From: Caballeronia cordobensis
GTDB taxonomy: Bacteria > Pseudomonadota > Gammaproteobacteria > Burkholderiales > Burkholderiaceae
Direction of reading: 5' to 3'
Assembly: GCF_001544575.2 (NCBI RefSeq)
Contig: NZ_FCNY02000007.1
Coordinates: 1-64,000, forward strand
DNA length: 64,000 bases
Below the pieces are notes generated by a model. That model saw only the letters and a program-made list of their open reading frames with translations. It ran no database searches and was not told the DNA's origin. Position 1 is the first letter of the stretch; every line of letters starts with the position of its first letter. Both the position numbers and the translations under genes were made by a program. Of the stretch, positions 7,782 through 16,380 are shown in pieces.

Positions 7782-10232
7782 ATGGCAGACAGACTTCCCG
7801 CGCAGGCGGAGGTGGTGATCGTCGGCGGCGGTATCGTCGGATGTTCGATCGCCTATCATCTGACGAAGCTCGGCATCACCGACGTCGTGTTGCTGGAGCG
7901 GCGGCAGCTGACTTGCGGCACGACCTGGCACGCGGCGGGCCTGATCGGCCAGTTGCGCAGCAGCCGGCAACTGACCGAACTCGCGAAATACACGTCCGAG
8001 TTGCTCTACGAACTGGAGCGCGAAACTGGTCAGGCGACCGGGTTCAAGCAGAACGGTTCGGTCAGCGTCGCGCTCAATCAGGAGCGCTTCGAGGAACTGA
8101 AGCGCGGCGCGTCGATGGCGAAGAATTTCGGGCTCGACGTGCAGGTGATCGGCCGCGACGACATCACGCGTCTCTGGCCGCTGCTCGATCTCGACGGCGT
8201 CGTCGGCGGCGTGTTTCTGCCGAAGGACGGTCAGGCGAATCCGACCGATATCACGCAGGCCTTCGCGAAGGGCGCGCGCATGCGCGGCGCGAAGATCGTC
8301 GAAAACCTGAAGGTGGAGAAGCTGCTGGTCGAGAACGGGCGCGCGGTCGGCGTGCGGACGGAAGAAGGCGTGCTCAAGGCCCGCACCGTCGTGCTGGCCG
8401 CGGGCATGTGGTCGCGCGAACTGGCCGCGGCGGCCGGCGTGTCGATTCCGCTGCACGCGGCCGAGCATTTTTATATCGTCACCGAAGCCGTCGACGGCCT
8501 GCCGAACAATCTGCCCGTGCTGCGCGTGCCGGACGAATGCGCATATTACAAGGAGGACGCGGGCAAGCTGCTCGTCGGCGCGTTCGAGCCGGTGGCGAAA
8601 CCGTGGGGCATGAGCGGCATCCCGGAAGACTTCTGTTTCGACGCCTTGCCCGACGACTTCGATCACTTCGAGCCGATTCTGCTCGATGCCGCGCGGCGCG
8701 TGCCCGTGCTCGAACGCACCGGCATCAAGACGTTCTTCAACGGGCCGGAAAGCTTCACGCCGGACGATCGCTATCTGCTCGGCGAGACGGCGGAAGTGCG
8801 CGATCTGTTCGTCGCGTGCGGCTTCAATTCCATCGGCATCCAGAGTTCAGGCGGCGCGGGCAAGGCGCTCGCGCAATGGATTCGCGATCGTCATCCGCCC
8901 GCCGATCTCTCGGATGTGGATGTGCGGCGCATGCATCCGTTTCAGGGCACGAAGGCGTATCTGCGCGACCGGACCACGGAAACGCTCGGCCTGCTCTATG
9001 CGATGCACTGGCCGTTCCGTCAGGTCGAGACCGCGCGTGGCGCGCGCCGTTCGCCGCTGCACGACCGGCTTGTCGCGGCGGGCGCGGTGATGGGCGAAGT
9101 CGCCGGATGGGAGCGCGCGAACTGGTACGCGCCGCCGCGCAGCGACGCGAAATACGCCTATAGCTGGGGCCGGCAGAACTGGTTCGACCGCTGCGCCGAC
9201 GAATGCCGCGCCGTGCGCGACGAGGTCGCGCTGTTCGATCAGACCTCGTTCGCGAAGTTCATGGTGCAGGGCCCGGACGCGACGCGCGCGCTGAACTGGC
9301 TGTCGACATCGAACGTGGATGTGCCCGTCGGCAAGATGGTCTACACGCAATGGCTGAACGCGCGCGGCGGCATCGAGGCCGATCTCACGATCACGCGCAC
9401 CGGTCCGCAGGCGTACATGGTGGTCACGGCGGGCGCCACGCAGACGCGCGATTTCTCGTGGCTCGAACGCAATCTGCCCGCCGATGCGCGCTGCATTGCC
9501 ACCGATGTGACATCGAGCTATGCCGTGCTCGGCGTCATGGGTCCGCAATCGCGCGCGTTGCTGGAAAAGCTGTCCGGCGAAGATCTGTCCGATGCGCGCT
9601 TTCCCTTCGCGACATCGCGCGAGATCGAGATCGGCTACGCGCGCGTGCGGGCGAGCCGCATCACCTTCGTCGGCGAACTGGGCTGGGAACTCTATGTGCC
9701 GATGGAATTCGCCGTCCATGTCTACGACCGGCTGATGGACGAAGGCGCGCCGTTCGGCCTGCGCCTCGCCGGTTATCACGCGATGAACAGTTGCCGCACC
9801 GAGAAGGGCTATCGCCATTGGGGGCACGATATCGGCATCGCGGACAACCCGCTCGATGCGGGGCTCGGCTTCTGCGTCGCGTGGGAAAAGGCGGGCGGCT
9901 TCATCGGCCTCGATGCGCTGCGCGAGGCGCGCACGCGCACGCCGCCGACCCGGCGCATGGTCCAGTTCCGTCTCGCCGATCCGTCGAAGCTGCTGTATCA
10001 CGAAGAGCCGATCTGGTGCGGCGGCGAGATCGTCGGGTCGATCACGTCGGGCATGTTCGGGCATCGGCTGGGCGCATCGCTGGGCATGGGCTACGTGACA
10101 CACGACGCGGGCGTTACCGCGCAGTGGCTTGCGGAGAACGCGTTCGAGATCGAAGTCGCATGGGAACGCGTGCCGGCGCAGGCGAGCCTCGCGCCTTTCT
10201 ACGATCCGGAGAACGCGCGGATCAAAAGCTGA
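7782..10232 (+). CDS. Dimethylglycine/sarcosine dehydrogenase-like flavoprotein with GcvT domains
   Basis: An 816-residue protein with an N-terminal FAD-binding DAO domain (VIVGGGIVGCSIAYH near residue 12), the TTWHAAGL motif whose histidine binds FAD covalently in DMGDH/SarDH, and a C-terminal half of GcvT and GcvT-C domains that normally pass the released one-carbon unit to tetrahydrofolate. The expected reaction is oxidative N-demethylation of a secondary or tertiary methylamine. Start placed at the ATG 7782, with AAAGGA about 10 nt upstream; the GxGxxG motif then sits at the normal depth. Monocistronic or followed by the XRE-cupin gene. Confidence 0.88.
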   Translation: MADRLPAQAEVVIVGGGIVGCSIAYHLTKLGITDVVLLERRQLTCGTTWHAAGLIGQLRSSRQLTELAKYTSELLYELERETGQATGFKQNGSVSVALNQERFEELKRGASMAKNFGLDVQVIGRDDITRLWPLLDLDGVVGGVFLPKDGQANPTDITQAFAKGARMRGAKIVENLKVEKLLVENGRAVGVRTEEGVLKARTVVLAAGMWSRELAAAAGVSIPLHAAEHFYIVTEAVDGLPNNLPVLRVPDECAYYKEDAGKLLVGAFEPVAKPWGMSGIPEDFCFDALPDDFDHFEPILLDAARRVPVLERTGIKTFFNGPESFTPDDRYLLGETAEVRDLFVACGFNSIGIQSSGGAGKALAQWIRDRHPPADLSDVDVRRMHPFQGTKAYLRDRTTETLGLLYAMHWPFRQVETARGARRSPLHDRLVAAGAVMGEVAGWERANWYAPPRSDAKYAYSWGRQNWFDRCADECRAVRDEVALFDQTSFAKFMVQGPDATRALNWLSTSNVDVPVGKMVYTQWLNARGGIEADLTITRTGPQAYMVVTAGATQTRDFSWLERNLPADARCIATDVTSSYAVLGVMGPQSRALLEKLSGEDLSDARFPFATSREIEIGYARVRASRITFVGELGWELYVPMEFAVHVYDRLMDEGAPFGLRLAGYHAMNSCRTEKGYRHWGHDIGIADNPLDAGLGFCVAWEKAGGFIGLDALREARTRTPPTRRMVQFRLADPSKLLYHEEPIWCGGEIVGSITSGMFGHRLGASLGMGYVTHDAGVTAQWLAENAFEIEVAWERVPAQASLAPFYDPENARIKS

Positions 10233-10266
10233 CGACACCGCGGAGCGCGCCGTGAACGAGCGACGG

Positions 10267-10314
10267 TACAATGCATTTTCTTACGGAAGAAATTCAGGCC
10301 GGAAATTTTTCGGC
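10267..10314 (+). promoter_or_regulatory. Leader with two inverted repeats before the XRE-cupin gene
   Basis: A TACAAT hexamer (10267-10272), without a good -35, is followed by TTTCTT-N4-AAGAAA (10277-10292) and by the dyad GCCGGAAATTTTTCGGC (10298-10314). Both lie just downstream of the presumed transcription start, as autoregulatory operators often do. The second shares its AAATTTTT core with the element before the DMGDH-like gene. Confidence 0.4.
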
Positions 10315-10345
10315 GATGCAATCATCGGCAGGCGTGGAGGCGTCA

Positions 10346-10954
10346 ATGGCGCGCGGTGCGGTACACAGGAACGAGGCGGATTTCATCGACGATCCGGGCA
10401 TGGATCAGGTCGCGCTCGGGCAGGAAATTCGCAAGCTGCGCAAGGCGCGATCGAAGACGCTCGCGGAAATCGCGCTCGCGACGGGGCGTTCGGTCAGCTT
10501 CATCAGCCAGCTCGAACGCGGCCGCGCGGAGATTTCGATTTCCGATCTGCGACGCGTCGCGCATACGCTCGGCGTGCCGCTCGGCTGGTTCTTCATGTCG
10601 GAGAAAAAGCCGGCGGCGGAAGTCGGGCGCGTGGTGCGCGCGGGCGCGCGGCGGCGGCTCGGTTCCGCGACGGACGGGCTTGTCGAGGAATTGCTGTCGC
10701 CGGATATCGGCGGGGCCTTCGAGACCTTTCTCAGCACGTTCGCGCCCGGCGCGGCGCTCGCCGAAGCGACGCTGCGCGACACGGAGGAAGAAGGCTATCT
10801 GGTGTCGGGCGAACTCGATATGTGGATCGGCGATCACCTGTTCCAGCTCTCGCCCGGCGACAGTTTCCGCATCGTGCGCGAGCCGTTCCGATGGGCCAAT
10901 CGCGGCGAGACGGACGCGGTCGTCGTCTGGGTCATTTCCCCGCCGACTTACTGA
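10346..10954 (+). CDS. XRE-family regulator with C-terminal cupin sensor domain
   Basis: About 202 residues: a helix-turn-helix (residues 24-80, with GRSVSFISQLERGRAEIS as recognition segment) and a small cupin (roughly 125-200) that should bind the inducer. The family often regulates amine, amino-acid or polyamine catabolism. The start at 10346 is favoured because GGAGG lies 5 nt upstream; an earlier ATG at 10271 overlaps a -10-like hexamer and would put two palindromes inside the coding region. It probably controls itself and the DMGDH-like gene. Confidence 0.85.
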   Translation: MARGAVHRNEADFIDDPGMDQVALGQEIRKLRKARSKTLAEIALATGRSVSFISQLERGRAEISISDLRRVAHTLGVPLGWFFMSEKKPAAEVGRVVRAGARRRLGSATDGLVEELLSPDIGGAFETFLSTFAPGAALAEATLRDTEEEGYLVSGELDMWIGDHLFQLSPGDSFRIVREPFRWANRGETDAVVVWVISPPTY

Positions 10955-10977
10955 CGCAGCACGCCGCCGCGCGTCGA

Positions 10978-11871
10978 TCAAACCGTCAGTTGTTCCGCCG
11001 TCCGCTTGAGCTGCGCGACGAACTGATCGACGATCACCGAACGCGGCCGCCCCGGCGCGAACAGAAAGCGCGGTTCGACCGGCACGGCGGGCGAGAAGCG
11101 CCGCGCGGCGAGATCGGGGAACGAGCGGCCCATCAGCGCGAACGGATCGACGAGCGCCACCGCATTCGCTTCGCGCACCAGCGCGCACAGCACCGGCGTG
11201 CTGTTGGACACGAACGCGCTCGTGAACACTCTTCCTTGCGAACGGAACGCCTCGCGCAGACGCCAGCCAGTGAGCGTGTCCTCGCCGAACGTCGCGATGG
11301 TCTCCTTATCGAGCATCTTCGGCGTGATGCTTTTGCGCGCGGCGAGCGGATGTTCGGCACGCATCACGCAGTGCAATTCGGCGCTGCAAAACTCCTCGAC
11401 TTCCAGCGTGCCCGAAGGCGCGGCCACATCCAGAATGCCGAAGTCCGCCTGATTGTTGTTCACGTACTCGACCACATGCCGCGTGGGCAGCGCGCGGATA
11501 TCGAACTCGACATAGGGATGCGTCTTGCGGAACTCGCCGACCGCGCGCGCGACGATGGTCGTCGCGAGCATCGATACGGTCGATACGCGGATCGACCCGC
11601 GCTGCCCTTGCTGAATTTCGCGCGCGGTTTCGGCGATCGATTGCACGCTGCCGAAGAGACGTTCGATATCCGGCAGGATGGCCTCGGCTTCGGGCGTGCA
11701 GACGAGCCGCCCTTTCACGCGCAAGAACAGCGTCAGGCCGATTTCCTCTTCGAGCATGCGCAGCGTCTTGGTGACGGCGGGCTGCGACACATACAAGAGA
11801 CGCGCCGCCGCCGACACGCTGCCCGCCTTCACGACGGCGCGAAAAATCTCCAGATGACGCACTTTGAGCAT
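10978..11871 (-). CDS. LysR-type transcriptional regulator
   Basis: 297 residues, normal LysR length, with the N-terminal winged helix-turn-helix (residues 3-62, SAAARLLYVSQPAVTKTL) and a LysR substrate-binding domain. Start at ATG 11871. It is transcribed away from the eight-gene ABC/aldehyde-dehydrogenase operon starting at 12014, the usual arrangement for a LysR activator of its divergent neighbour. It ends 23 nt from the convergent XRE-cupin gene. Confidence 0.9.
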   Translation of the reverse strand: MLKVRHLEIFRAVVKAGSVSAAARLLYVSQPAVTKTLRMLEEEIGLTLFLRVKGRLVCTPEAEAILPDIERLFGSVQSIAETAREIQQGQRGSIRVSTVSMLATTIVARAVGEFRKTHPYVEFDIRALPTRHVVEYVNNNQADFGILDVAAPSGTLEVEEFCSAELHCVMRAEHPLAARKSITPKMLDKETIATFGEDTLTGWRLREAFRSQGRVFTSAFVSNSTPVLCALVREANAVALVDPFALMGRSFPDLAARRFSPAVPVEPRFLFAPGRPRSVIVDQFVAQLKRTAEQLTV

Positions 11872-11944
11872 GACGAGGCCTGTCGTGAGGGTATAACTTT
11901 CTGGCAGGAACAAGCTTAGCAGAATGTATTGGTTTTCATGGTTT

Positions 11945-11966
11945 TGACACCGTACACTGATTGTCA
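11945..11966. promoter_or_regulatory. Candidate LysR binding dyad
   Basis: TGACA (11945-11949) and TGTCA (11962-11966) form a perfect interrupted dyad with a 12-nt spacer in the 142-bp gap between the LysR gene and the operon it faces. Position and form fit a LysR recognition site; the overlapping TTGACA could also act as a -35 hexamer. Confidence 0.4.
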
Positions 11967-12013
11967 TCGCAGGTGGAACACGCAAAAACACTCGTCCAAA
12001 AAGGAGCTTTGCT

Positions 12014-13507
12014 GTGAGCATTCCCGACGCATCGGCGTGGCGCGCTCGCGCCCAGGAAATCCGGCCCGAGGGCCGCGCGTTCATCGACGGACAATACGTT
12101 GCCGCGCTCTCGGGCAAGACCTTCGAGACGCTGAATCCGGCGACGGGCCGCGTCATCGCCGAAATCGCGGAATGCGGTACAGAAGATGTCGATGTCGCGG
12201 TGGCGAGCGCGCGCCGCGCGTTCGAATCCGGCGTGTGGTCGCGCCGCGCGCCCGCCGAACGCAAGGCCGTCATGTTGAAGTTCGCGCAGCTCATGATGGA
12301 ACACCGCGAGGAACTGGCGCTGCTCGAATCGCTCGATGTCGGCAAGCCGATCGCCAATGCCTATAACGGCGACATCGTCAGCTCGGCGACCTGCATCCAG
12401 TGGTACGGCGAGGCTATCGACAAGCTGTACGGCGAAACCGCGCCCGCCGCCCCCGACATGACGACGATGATCGTGCGCGAACCGCTCGGTGTGGTCGCGG
12501 CGGTCGTGCCGTGGAACTATCCGCTGTCGATGGCGAGCTGGAAGCTCGGCCCCGCGCTCGCGGCGGGCAACTCGGTCGTGCTCAAGCCCGCGGAACAGTC
12601 GCCGCTCACCGCGATCCGCATCGCCGCGCTGGCGATGGAAGCGGGCCTGCCGCCGGGCGTGCTCAACGTGTTGCCCGGCTACGGCGAAACGGCGGGCCGC
12701 GCGCTCGGCCTGCACATGGACGTGGATGCGGTCGGCTTCACCGGTTCGACCGCCGTCGGCAAGCTTTTCATGCAGTACTCGGGCCAGTCGAACATCAAGC
12801 GCGTGGGTCTCGAATGCGGCGGCAAGAGCCCGCATATCGTGCTCGACGATTGTCCCGATCTCGACGCCGCCGCGCGCGCCGTCGCGGCCGGCATCTTCGC
12901 CAACAGCGGGCAGGTCTGCAATGCGGGCTCGCGTCTCATCGTGCAGGCCGCCGTGCGCGACGAACTGCTCGACAAGGTCGCGCAGATCGCCCGCGAGCTC
13001 GTGCCCGGCGATCCGCTCGATCCCGCGACGAAGATGGGCGCGATTGTCAGTCAGTCGCAGCACGAAACGGTCATGTCGTACATCGACGCGGGCCGCGCGG
13101 ACGGTGCGCGCGTCATCGCGGGCGGGCGTGCGGCACGGGCGGACACGGGCGGCTACTTCATCGAGCCGACCGTGTTCGATCGCGTGAGCAACGACATGCG
13201 TATCGCGCGCGAGGAAATCTTCGGGCCGGTGCTGTCGGCGATCACGGTGGAGTCGCCGGAAGAAGCGGTGCGCATCGCCAACGACACGATCTACGGCCTC
13301 GCCGCCGCCGTCTGGACCTCGAACGTCGCGCGCGCGCAGCAGGTGTCGCGGCAACTGAAGGCGGGCGTCGTGTGGGTCAACTGTTTCGATCGCGGCACGA
13401 TGTCGTCGCCGTTCGGCGGCTTCAAGCAGTCGGGCTTCGGCCGCGACAAGTCGATGCACGCCTTCGATAAATACATGGACTGGAAAGCCATCTGGATCGC
13501 CGGATAA
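12014..13507 (+). CDS. NAD(P)-dependent aldehyde dehydrogenase
   Basis: 497 residues, full aldehyde dehydrogenase length and closest in style to PuuC/betaine-aldehyde-type enzymes. The cofactor segment GFTGSTAVGK, the general base in LECGGKSPH and the catalytic cysteine in NSGQVCNAGSR are all present. It starts with GTG; AAGGAG at 12001-12006 is ideally placed. First gene of the operon divergent from LysR and 51 nt before the ABC binding protein. Expected role: oxidation of an aminoaldehyde or other aldehyde made from the imported compound. Confidence 0.9.
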   Translation: MSIPDASAWRARAQEIRPEGRAFIDGQYVAALSGKTFETLNPATGRVIAEIAECGTEDVDVAVASARRAFESGVWSRRAPAERKAVMLKFAQLMMEHREELALLESLDVGKPIANAYNGDIVSSATCIQWYGEAIDKLYGETAPAAPDMTTMIVREPLGVVAAVVPWNYPLSMASWKLGPALAAGNSVVLKPAEQSPLTAIRIAALAMEAGLPPGVLNVLPGYGETAGRALGLHMDVDAVGFTGSTAVGKLFMQYSGQSNIKRVGLECGGKSPHIVLDDCPDLDAAARAVAAGIFANSGQVCNAGSRLIVQAAVRDELLDKVAQIARELVPGDPLDPATKMGAIVSQSQHETVMSYIDAGRADGARVIAGGRAARADTGGYFIEPTVFDRVSNDMRIAREEIFGPVLSAITVESPEEAVRIANDTIYGLAAAVWTSNVARAQQVSRQLKAGVVWVNCFDRGTMSSPFGGFKQSGFGRDKSMHAFDKYMDWKAIWIAG

Positions 13508-13558
13508 GCCTGCAACGACGCGTCATCTTTTCCCTTTCGCGCAAGCGTGGAGACCATC

Positions 13559-14644
13559 ATGAAAACGCCCGCCGTCAAGCCCGATACGATTTCCGATGCT
13601 TCACCGCGCGCGTCCCGAACGAGACGCGCGTTCCTGCAACAGGCGGGCGCGCTCGCCGGCGCGGCGCTGCTCGGCGCACCGGCCATCGTGCGCGCGCAGT
13701 CGAAGAACATCAGCGTGACATGCTGGGGCGGCGCGTACGAAGCGGCGATTCGCGGCGCGTTCGCCGAGCCGTTCACGAAGGAGACGGGCATCGCGGTCAC
13801 GCTCGTCAACAGCGCGGACCTCGCGCGCATGAAGGTGCAGGTCGAATCGAAGAACGTGTCGTGGGACGTGTTCGACAGCGTCGGGCCGCAGATCGTCGCG
13901 GGTTCGCGCGCGGGCATGTGGGAGAAGCTCGATCCGGCCATCGTCAAGACGGACGGGCTGGTCACGAAGACCGCCGCGGATTTCGTCGGCACGTATTCGT
14001 TCGCGGGCGGCATCGGCTTCGATCCGAAGCGCACCGCGAAGCCGCCGACGACCTACGCCGAGTTCTGGGACGTGAAGGCGTTTCCGGGGCGGCGCGGCTT
14101 GCGTCCGCGCGTCAGCGAGAATCTGGAGATGGCCTTGCTCGCGGACGGCGTCGCGCCCGACAAGCTCTATCCGCTCGATGTCGAACGCGCCTTCAAGGCG
14201 ATGGACCGCATCAAGCCCGCCGTGCGCAAGTGGATCGAAACGACGCCGGAAACGGTCACGCTCATCGCGAGCAACGAGCTCGACTACACGTACACGTACC
14301 TGAGCCGCGTCTTGCCGGCGCAGCGCGCGGGCACGTCCATCCAGATGTCGATGAAGCAGACGCTCAACAGCCTCGAATATCTCGCGGTGCCGAAGTACGG
14401 CAAGAACACGCAGGCCGCCATGCAGTACGTCGCGTTCTGTCTGCGCCCGGACCGTCAGGCCGCGTTCTGCGAGATGGTCGAGTTCGCGCCGAACGTCGCC
14501 GCCGCGATGCCGCTGATGTCCGCCGCCGCGAAGGCGCGCATGCCGGACATGCACGACAGGAACAGCGTCATCGTCAACGATGCCTGGTGGGGCGATCACT
14601 ACGACGCGCTGCAGAACCGTTTCACGACCTGGATGCTCACGTAA
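13559..14644 (+). CDS. ABC transporter periplasmic binding protein, PotD/PotF type
   Basis: About 361 residues with a Tat-like signal (RTRRAFLQQAGALAGAALL, cleavage probably after VRAQ) and the spermidine/putrescine-binding-protein fold. Start at the ATG 13559, with GTGGAG just upstream; a GTG 12 nt earlier is also open. It supplies ligand to the two permeases and the ATPase encoded downstream. The family carries polyamines but also other organic amines and carboxylates, so the ligand remains open. Confidence 0.85.
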   Translation: MKTPAVKPDTISDASPRASRTRRAFLQQAGALAGAALLGAPAIVRAQSKNISVTCWGGAYEAAIRGAFAEPFTKETGIAVTLVNSADLARMKVQVESKNVSWDVFDSVGPQIVAGSRAGMWEKLDPAIVKTDGLVTKTAADFVGTYSFAGGIGFDPKRTAKPPTTYAEFWDVKAFPGRRGLRPRVSENLEMALLADGVAPDKLYPLDVERAFKAMDRIKPAVRKWIETTPETVTLIASNELDYTYTYLSRVLPAQRAGTSIQMSMKQTLNSLEYLAVPKYGKNTQAAMQYVAFCLRPDRQAAFCEMVEFAPNVAAAMPLMSAAAKARMPDMHDRNSVIVNDAWWGDHYDALQNRFTTWMLT

Positions 14645-14661
14645 TCCGATAGAGACGCGCG

Positions 14662-15495
14662 ATGAACTACACGCTGAACGTGAAGACCGTCGTCGTGATG
14701 CTGCTGCCGCTCTATGCGCTGCTCGCGGTGTTCTTTCTGTGGCCGCTCGGCGTGGTCGGATGGTCGAGCATCTGGGACCAGCGTTTCACGCTGCGCGGCT
14801 ACGAGCAGGTGCTGACCAATCCGCTGATTCATCGCGTGCTCGTCAATACGCTCACGATCAGCGCGCTCGCCACGCTCGCGAGCCTCGTGCTCGGCTATAT
14901 CGTCGCGCTGCATCTCGCGCGGCTGCCCGCATCGAAACGCGCGCCGTATCTCGTCATGGTGATGCTGCCGTTCTGGACCAGCATTCTCGTGAAGAGCTAC
15001 GCGTTCACCGTGGTGCTCGGCAGCGCGGGCATCATCGCGAGACTGGCGGGCTGGCTGTCCGGCGACGCGTGGCATCCGGAACTGATGTTCAATCGCGCCG
15101 GCGTTGTCATCGGCATGACTAACTATCTTCTGCCCTTCATGGTGCTGCCGATTCTCACGAGCCTCACCACGCAGAACCGCAATCTCAAGTTCGCCGCCGA
15201 GATGATGGGCGCGGGTGCATGGATGATCTTCGCGCGCATCACGCTGCCGCTGTCGATGCCCGGCGTAATCGCGGGCGTGCTGATGTGCCTCACGCTGTCG
15301 ATGGGCATGTACATCACGCCCGCATTGCTCGGCGGGCCGCGCGACATGATGCTCGCAAACCTGATCGACTTCTATACGCGCACGACGCTCGACTGGACGC
15401 TCGCCGCATCCATCGCGATGATGCTGCTCGTGCTCTCCGGCATTTTGATCGGCATGCTCGGCCGCGTGCAGCAGGGCAGGGAGGCGCTCGCATGA
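14662..15495 (+). CDS. ABC transporter permease, PotB/PotH type
   Basis: 277 residues and about six membrane segments, the first at roughly residues 9-31. The cytoplasmic EAA-type loop (AAEMMGAGAWMIFARITLP) that contacts the ATPase is clear. It follows the binding protein by 17 nt and its stop overlaps the start of the second permease in ATGATG, indicating translational coupling. Confidence 0.9.
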   Translation: MNYTLNVKTVVVMLLPLYALLAVFFLWPLGVVGWSSIWDQRFTLRGYEQVLTNPLIHRVLVNTLTISALATLASLVLGYIVALHLARLPASKRAPYLVMVMLPFWTSILVKSYAFTVVLGSAGIIARLAGWLSGDAWHPELMFNRAGVVIGMTNYLLPFMVLPILTSLTTQNRNLKFAAEMMGAGAWMIFARITLPLSMPGVIAGVLMCLTLSMGMYITPALLGGPRDMMLANLIDFYTRTTLDWTLAASIAMMLLVLSGILIGMLGRVQQGREALA

Positions 15496-16364
15496 TGGAT
15501 ACCGCAACCCGCGTGACCGACGGCTCCAACGGTCGAGACATGGTTGCTCGCCCCGAACCCGCGCGCCGCGACTGGCGCAGGACGTTGCGCGTGCTCGGCG
15601 CGCTCGGCGGCTGGTGCGGCTATCTGTTCCTGTTGCTGCCGAGCCTCGTCATCGTGCCGATCTCGTTCGGCGGCGGCACCGAACTCACGTTCCCGCCGAA
15701 GACGTTCTCGCTCGCGCTCTTCAGGCAGTTTTTCGCCGATCCTGCGTGGTGGGGCGCGTGCGTGACGAGCGTGTCGGTCGCGCTCATCGCCTCGGCGATA
15801 TCGATCGGCGTGGGCGTGCCCGGCGCGTATGCACTGGCGCGCGGCCGCTTCCCCGGCAAGCGCGTGCTCGAAACCTTCGCCATCACGCCGATGCTCGTGC
15901 CGGTCGTCGTGCTCGGCCTCGGCATCTACAAGCAGTTTTCGATGTTCGCGCTCGTCAATACCGTGTGGGGCCTCGCGCTTGCGCATGCGGTGCTGGTGGT
16001 GCCGTTCGTCGTGATCGCGGTGGGCTCGGGCCTGCGTCACGCGGATGCATCGCTCGAAGCCGTCGCGCTGGTGATGGGCGCGAGCCGCGTGCGCATCTTC
16101 TTTCAGGTCGTGCTGCCGCAGATTCGCGCGTCGGTGGCCGTGAGCATGCTGTTCGCGTTCCTGCTCTCGTTCGATGAAGTCGTGGTCGCGTACTTCATCT
16201 CCGGCCCGCAAACGACCACGCTGCCCGTCAAGATGTACAGCGCGATCCGCTGGGAAGTGTCGCCGGTGCTCGCCGCGGTATCCACGCTGCTCACGCTGAT
16301 CTCGCTCTTCGTGTGCCTCGGCATCATGGCCTTGCAGCGGCGCGACGCGTCCGCCGAACAATAA
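15492..16364 (+). CDS. ABC transporter permease, PotC/PotI type
   Basis: 290 residues. A charged N-terminus of about 35 residues precedes the first membrane helix (near LFLLLPSLVIVPISF); the EAA loop reads EAVALVMGASRVRIFFQVVLP. The start at 15492 overlaps the stop of the first permease; the open frame upstream of it is only an overlap artefact. Forms the heteromeric channel with the preceding protein. Confidence 0.88.
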   Translation: MMDTATRVTDGSNGRDMVARPEPARRDWRRTLRVLGALGGWCGYLFLLLPSLVIVPISFGGGTELTFPPKTFSLALFRQFFADPAWWGACVTSVSVALIASAISIGVGVPGAYALARGRFPGKRVLETFAITPMLVPVVVLGLGIYKQFSMFALVNTVWGLALAHAVLVVPFVVIAVGSGLRHADASLEAVALVMGASRVRIFFQVVLPQIRASVAVSMLFAFLLSFDEVVVAYFISGPQTTTLPVKMYSAIRWEVSPVLAAVSTLLTLISLFVCLGIMALQRRDASAEQ

Positions 16365-16380
16365 TCCGGACCCGACCAAC

